A stretch of 64,000 nt of DNA from an uncultured Oscillospiraceae bacterium (lineage in GTDB: Bacteria > Bacillota > Clostridia > Oscillospirales > Ruminococcaceae): positions 5,711-69,710 of the forward strand of contig CAKSEE010000009.1 in assembly GCA_934446455.1 (NCBI GenBank), given 5' to 3'. Of the stretch, positions 62,339 to 64,000 are shown piece after piece; position 1 is the stretch's first letter; every line of letters starts with the position of its first letter. The notes beneath the pieces were generated by a model. It saw nothing but the letters and a program-made list of their open reading frames with translations. It searched no databases and was not told the origin of the DNA. Made by a program: the position numbers and the translations under genes.

Positions 62339-62833
62339 TTATTTGATATAGTATTCCAACAGCTTCTCATCAATAGGAGCAATCGGCTCTTTATCCTTAA
62401 TATCTTTGTAAAATGCCAGCTTAACTATCTCGTCACGGTCGTTAATCTGTTTATAGATTTCTTCAATGGTCATATTTTCAAGGGTAACACCATACAGACC
62501 ACCATATTCAATGCGTTCCTTGGAAGAAAAATAGTCTGGCATCATAAGAAATTTCATCAAGCCAAGGTATTTAAAAGCAGTACCTTCAATTCCTAATTCT
62601 TCGTAGCACTCACGAATAATGCAATCCCTCGGTGTTTCGTCTTTTTCAATACAGCCGCCGAAAATCTCCCATCTGTTACGCCATTTGTTCCAGCCGAGGA
62701 GATAATCTTTGTCAACCTTGACAACAGCAAGACAATGAGTGAGCTGTTCATACTGCGTCAGCGTGTCTTCATCTTTATTGGTTATAGAGATGAAATAATT
62801 GCCGTCCAAATCTTTTAAAATGTAATCGGTCAT
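62339..62833 (-). CDS. Nudix hydrolase
   Basis: A 164-residue protein with a full Nudix box, GCIEKDETPRDCIIRECYEELGI (G-x5-E-x7-REUxEExGU), near residues 78-100. It hydrolyses a nucleoside diphosphate linked to another group; the substrate is unknown. First gene of a three-gene unit (Nudix, HAD, GNAT remnant). The ATG follows GGGAGG. Its 5' untranslated region has about 150 bp after the spacer promoter, with a ggggacggg/cccgtcccc hairpin. Confidence 0.9.
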   Translation of the reverse strand: MTDYILKDLDGNYFISITNKDEDTLTQYEQLTHCLAVVKVDKDYLLGWNKWRNRWEIFGGCIEKDETPRDCIIRECYEELGIEGTAFKYLGLMKFLMMPDYFSSKERIEYGGLYGVTLENMTIEEIYKQINDRDEIVKLAFYKDIKDKEPIAPIDEKLLEYYIK

Positions 62834-62983
62834 TTAAGTTCCTCCCTAAACCCATTCCTGCTCCACAGCCAGAGCGGTGTGCGAATATCAATGGGGACGG
62901 GAAACCCGTCCCCTACAGAATCATATATAAATCAGCAAGATAAATCCCGATTTGTACGGCAGACTAACTGCCCTTATAAATCC

Positions 62984-63149
62984 ATTATACCACGCACCTC
63001 CACTTTTTTCAACCCATTTTCCAATCTAATTGCCATTGGGCTAACATCACGTACCACATAAAAAAGAACTTGCGACTCAGAAATATAGGAAAAGGAACAA
63101 CCGTGAGGGGTGCTCCTTTAGTGTGTTAAACTGCTCGATAAATGGGAAT
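62984..63149 (-). repeat. Cassette spacer repeat R2 (terminator plus promoter)
   Basis: A 166-bp block, almost identical to R1 and R3. On the minus strand the promoter is TTGAAA (63007-63012) 17 bp from TATAAT (62984-62989). It follows the GNAT stop by 33 bp and drives the Nudix-HAD unit. Confidence 0.93.
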
Positions 63150-63181
63150 ATGTATCAGCGATTATACGAATTTTTTCGATG

Positions 63182-63607
63182 TTATATATAATAAGCCATA
63201 TTTACCTCATGGCAGTCTTGCTCGTCCACCACATCGGTTTCCTCAAACCCCATTTTCTCATATATATGCTTCGCATGGTCATTACCGTAAATATATGTGG
63301 TTGTTATAACTTTTGCATCATAACAAATTCGCATAAGGTCAATAAATTTTTTTAGTGCGGCTGTGCCTTTGTGTTTATTTTGGTGGCTTATGTCTATGGC
63401 GTATTCCCACAAAAAATATTTATGCTCTTCAAAACGATTAACCAGAATAAAACCAATCAGATCATTTTCGTCAAATATATCAAAAGCCAGAACCGTATCA
63501 GGATTATCCCTGATAATCGTCTTAATTGTTTCCTTTGTTGAAAGCATCCCCTCCTGATCGGGAGCAAGTGAGATCTTCATTTCTGTAGACTTAACGAAAT
63601 CAATCAT
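63182..63607 (-). CDS. GNAT-family N-acetyltransferase
   Basis: A 141-residue protein with GNAT features: LAFDIFDENDLIGFILV, IDISHQNKHKGTAALKKFIDLM (acetyl-CoA loop, Q-N-K-H-K-G variant) and AKHIYEKMGFEETD. Similar to GNATs in clusters of mobile Firmicute DNA. The ATG of MIDFV follows GAAAGAGG. A single-gene cassette between spacer repeats R3 and R2. Confidence 0.87.
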   Translation of the reverse strand: MIDFVKSTEMKISLAPDQEGMLSTKETIKTIIRDNPDTVLAFDIFDENDLIGFILVNRFEEHKYFLWEYAIDISHQNKHKGTAALKKFIDLMRICYDAKVITTTYIYGNDHAKHIYEKMGFEETDVVDEQDCHEVNMAYYI

Positions 63608-63674
63608 AACGTACAATGCCTCTTTCTTTTATAAATTCCGATTTATCGGGCAGATTAACCGCTCTCACAGACTC

Positions 63675-63840
63675 ATTATACCACGCAATCCCACTTTTTT
63701 CAACCACTTTTCCAATCTAATTGCCATTGGGCTAACATCACGTACCACATAAAAAAGAACTTGCGACTCAGAAATATAGGAAAAGGAACAACCGTGAGGG
63801 GTGCTCCTTTAGTGCGTTAAAGTGCTCGATAAATGGGAAT
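63675..63840 (-). repeat. Cassette spacer repeat R3 (terminator plus promoter)
   Basis: A 166-bp block nearly identical to R1 and R2. On the minus strand the promoter is TTGAAA (63698-63703) 17 bp from TATAAT (63675-63680); it drives the GNAT gene. It begins 17 bp after the stop of the next cassette's gene. Confidence 0.93.
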
Positions 63841-63856
63841 TTTTGCTTTATATAAA

Positions 63857-64000
63857 TTATTTATGCTGTAAAAAGTTATAAACTCTTTGATTGAAATCCT
63901 TAGCTTCTTCATAAGCGGCATGCCCTAAATTATCATACATAAAGATTTCACAACCAAGTTTTTTTGAAATTTCCAAAGAAGCCGATCCACTTACCACTTT
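63857..64000 (-). CDS. Alpha/beta hydrolase, C-terminal end (partial, runs off right edge)
   Basis: The last 47 residues of a protein end ...SKKLGCEIFMYDNLGHAAYEE...YNFLQHK. The GH in LGHAAYEEAKDFNQRV fits the catalytic His of an alpha/beta hydrolase. It is the start of a further cassette on the minus strand. The nucleophile and the rest lie outside the window. Confidence 0.7.
   Translation of the reverse strand, partial: KVVSGSASLEISKKLGCEIFMYDNLGHAAYEEAKDFNQRVYNFLQHK

Noticed and set aside
61061-63840. Integron attC sites between cassettes
   Set aside because: The blocks are near-identical, contain a promoter and terminators, and show no convincing R/L core sites or integron integrase nearby. 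A different mechanism or simple recombination is more likely.

Overview
The window looks like a chromosome segment from a gut or rumen Clostridium-related anaerobe, most likely a Ruminococcus-like member of the Oscillospiraceae. The main reasons are a 2,000-residue secreted protein ending in a type I dockerin, typical Firmicute ribosome binding sites, LytTR/DUF3021 regulation, Tn916-type integration genes and many GC-rich core genes. No rRNA, tRNA or CRISPR array was seen. Assignment is by protein family recognition and was not checked by a search.

Layout. (1) 1-10.1 kb is an AT-richer integrated mobilizable element whose right end abuts the 3' end of guaA. It carries an AlwI-family restriction-modification operon with a third gene (an ATPase with a cold-shock-like N-terminus, cut by the window edge), a MobV relaxase with an oriT-like inverted repeat, a TnpV-like protein, a RepA/RecA-fold ATPase, and an integrase/excisionase/XRE control module. 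(2) 10.1-49.3 kb is the core chromosome: guaA, a zinc-ribbon membrane protein, a transglutaminase lipoprotein gene broken by many frameshifts, a polar amino-acid ABC operon, a beta-helix lipoprotein, an EAL phosphodiesterase, two zinc-ribbon membrane proteins (one with a 30-bp Pro-rich minisatellite), CorA, rlmH, a DD-carboxypeptidase, a phosphoesterase with a YdbC-like protein, an ABC/LytTR/DUF3021/C39-like/acylphosphatase cluster, GNAT and DUF523 genes, the giant GLUG/dockerin protein, a fucose-isomerase-family enzyme, an orphan EcfT and a low-molecular-weight tyrosine phosphatase. (3) 49.6-60.0 kb is a partial prophage or phage-derived element, all on the minus strand: tape measure, two tail/structural proteins, holin, GH25 lysin, an AraC-type protein, Xis and a Tn916-type integrase. 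No head or packaging genes are visible. (4) 60.0-64.0 kb is an array of small cargo genes (MazG-like, P-loop kinase, HAD, Nudix, two GNATs, alpha/beta hydrolase) separated by a near-identical 166-bp block that carries a terminator for one unit and a sigma-A promoter for the next.

The two most unusual signals are non-coding. First, a ~187-bp structured repeat occurs three times in the core region, each time at an intrinsic terminator. At two sites the whole 23-24 bp terminator hairpin is duplicated on both sides as if it were a target-site duplication, and the internal stems of the copies show compensatory changes. Second, the 166-bp promoter/terminator blocks at 60-64 kb make the cargo genes self-contained cassettes that resemble a serial array of phage morons. 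Both are supported directly by the sequence; their mechanisms are inferred.
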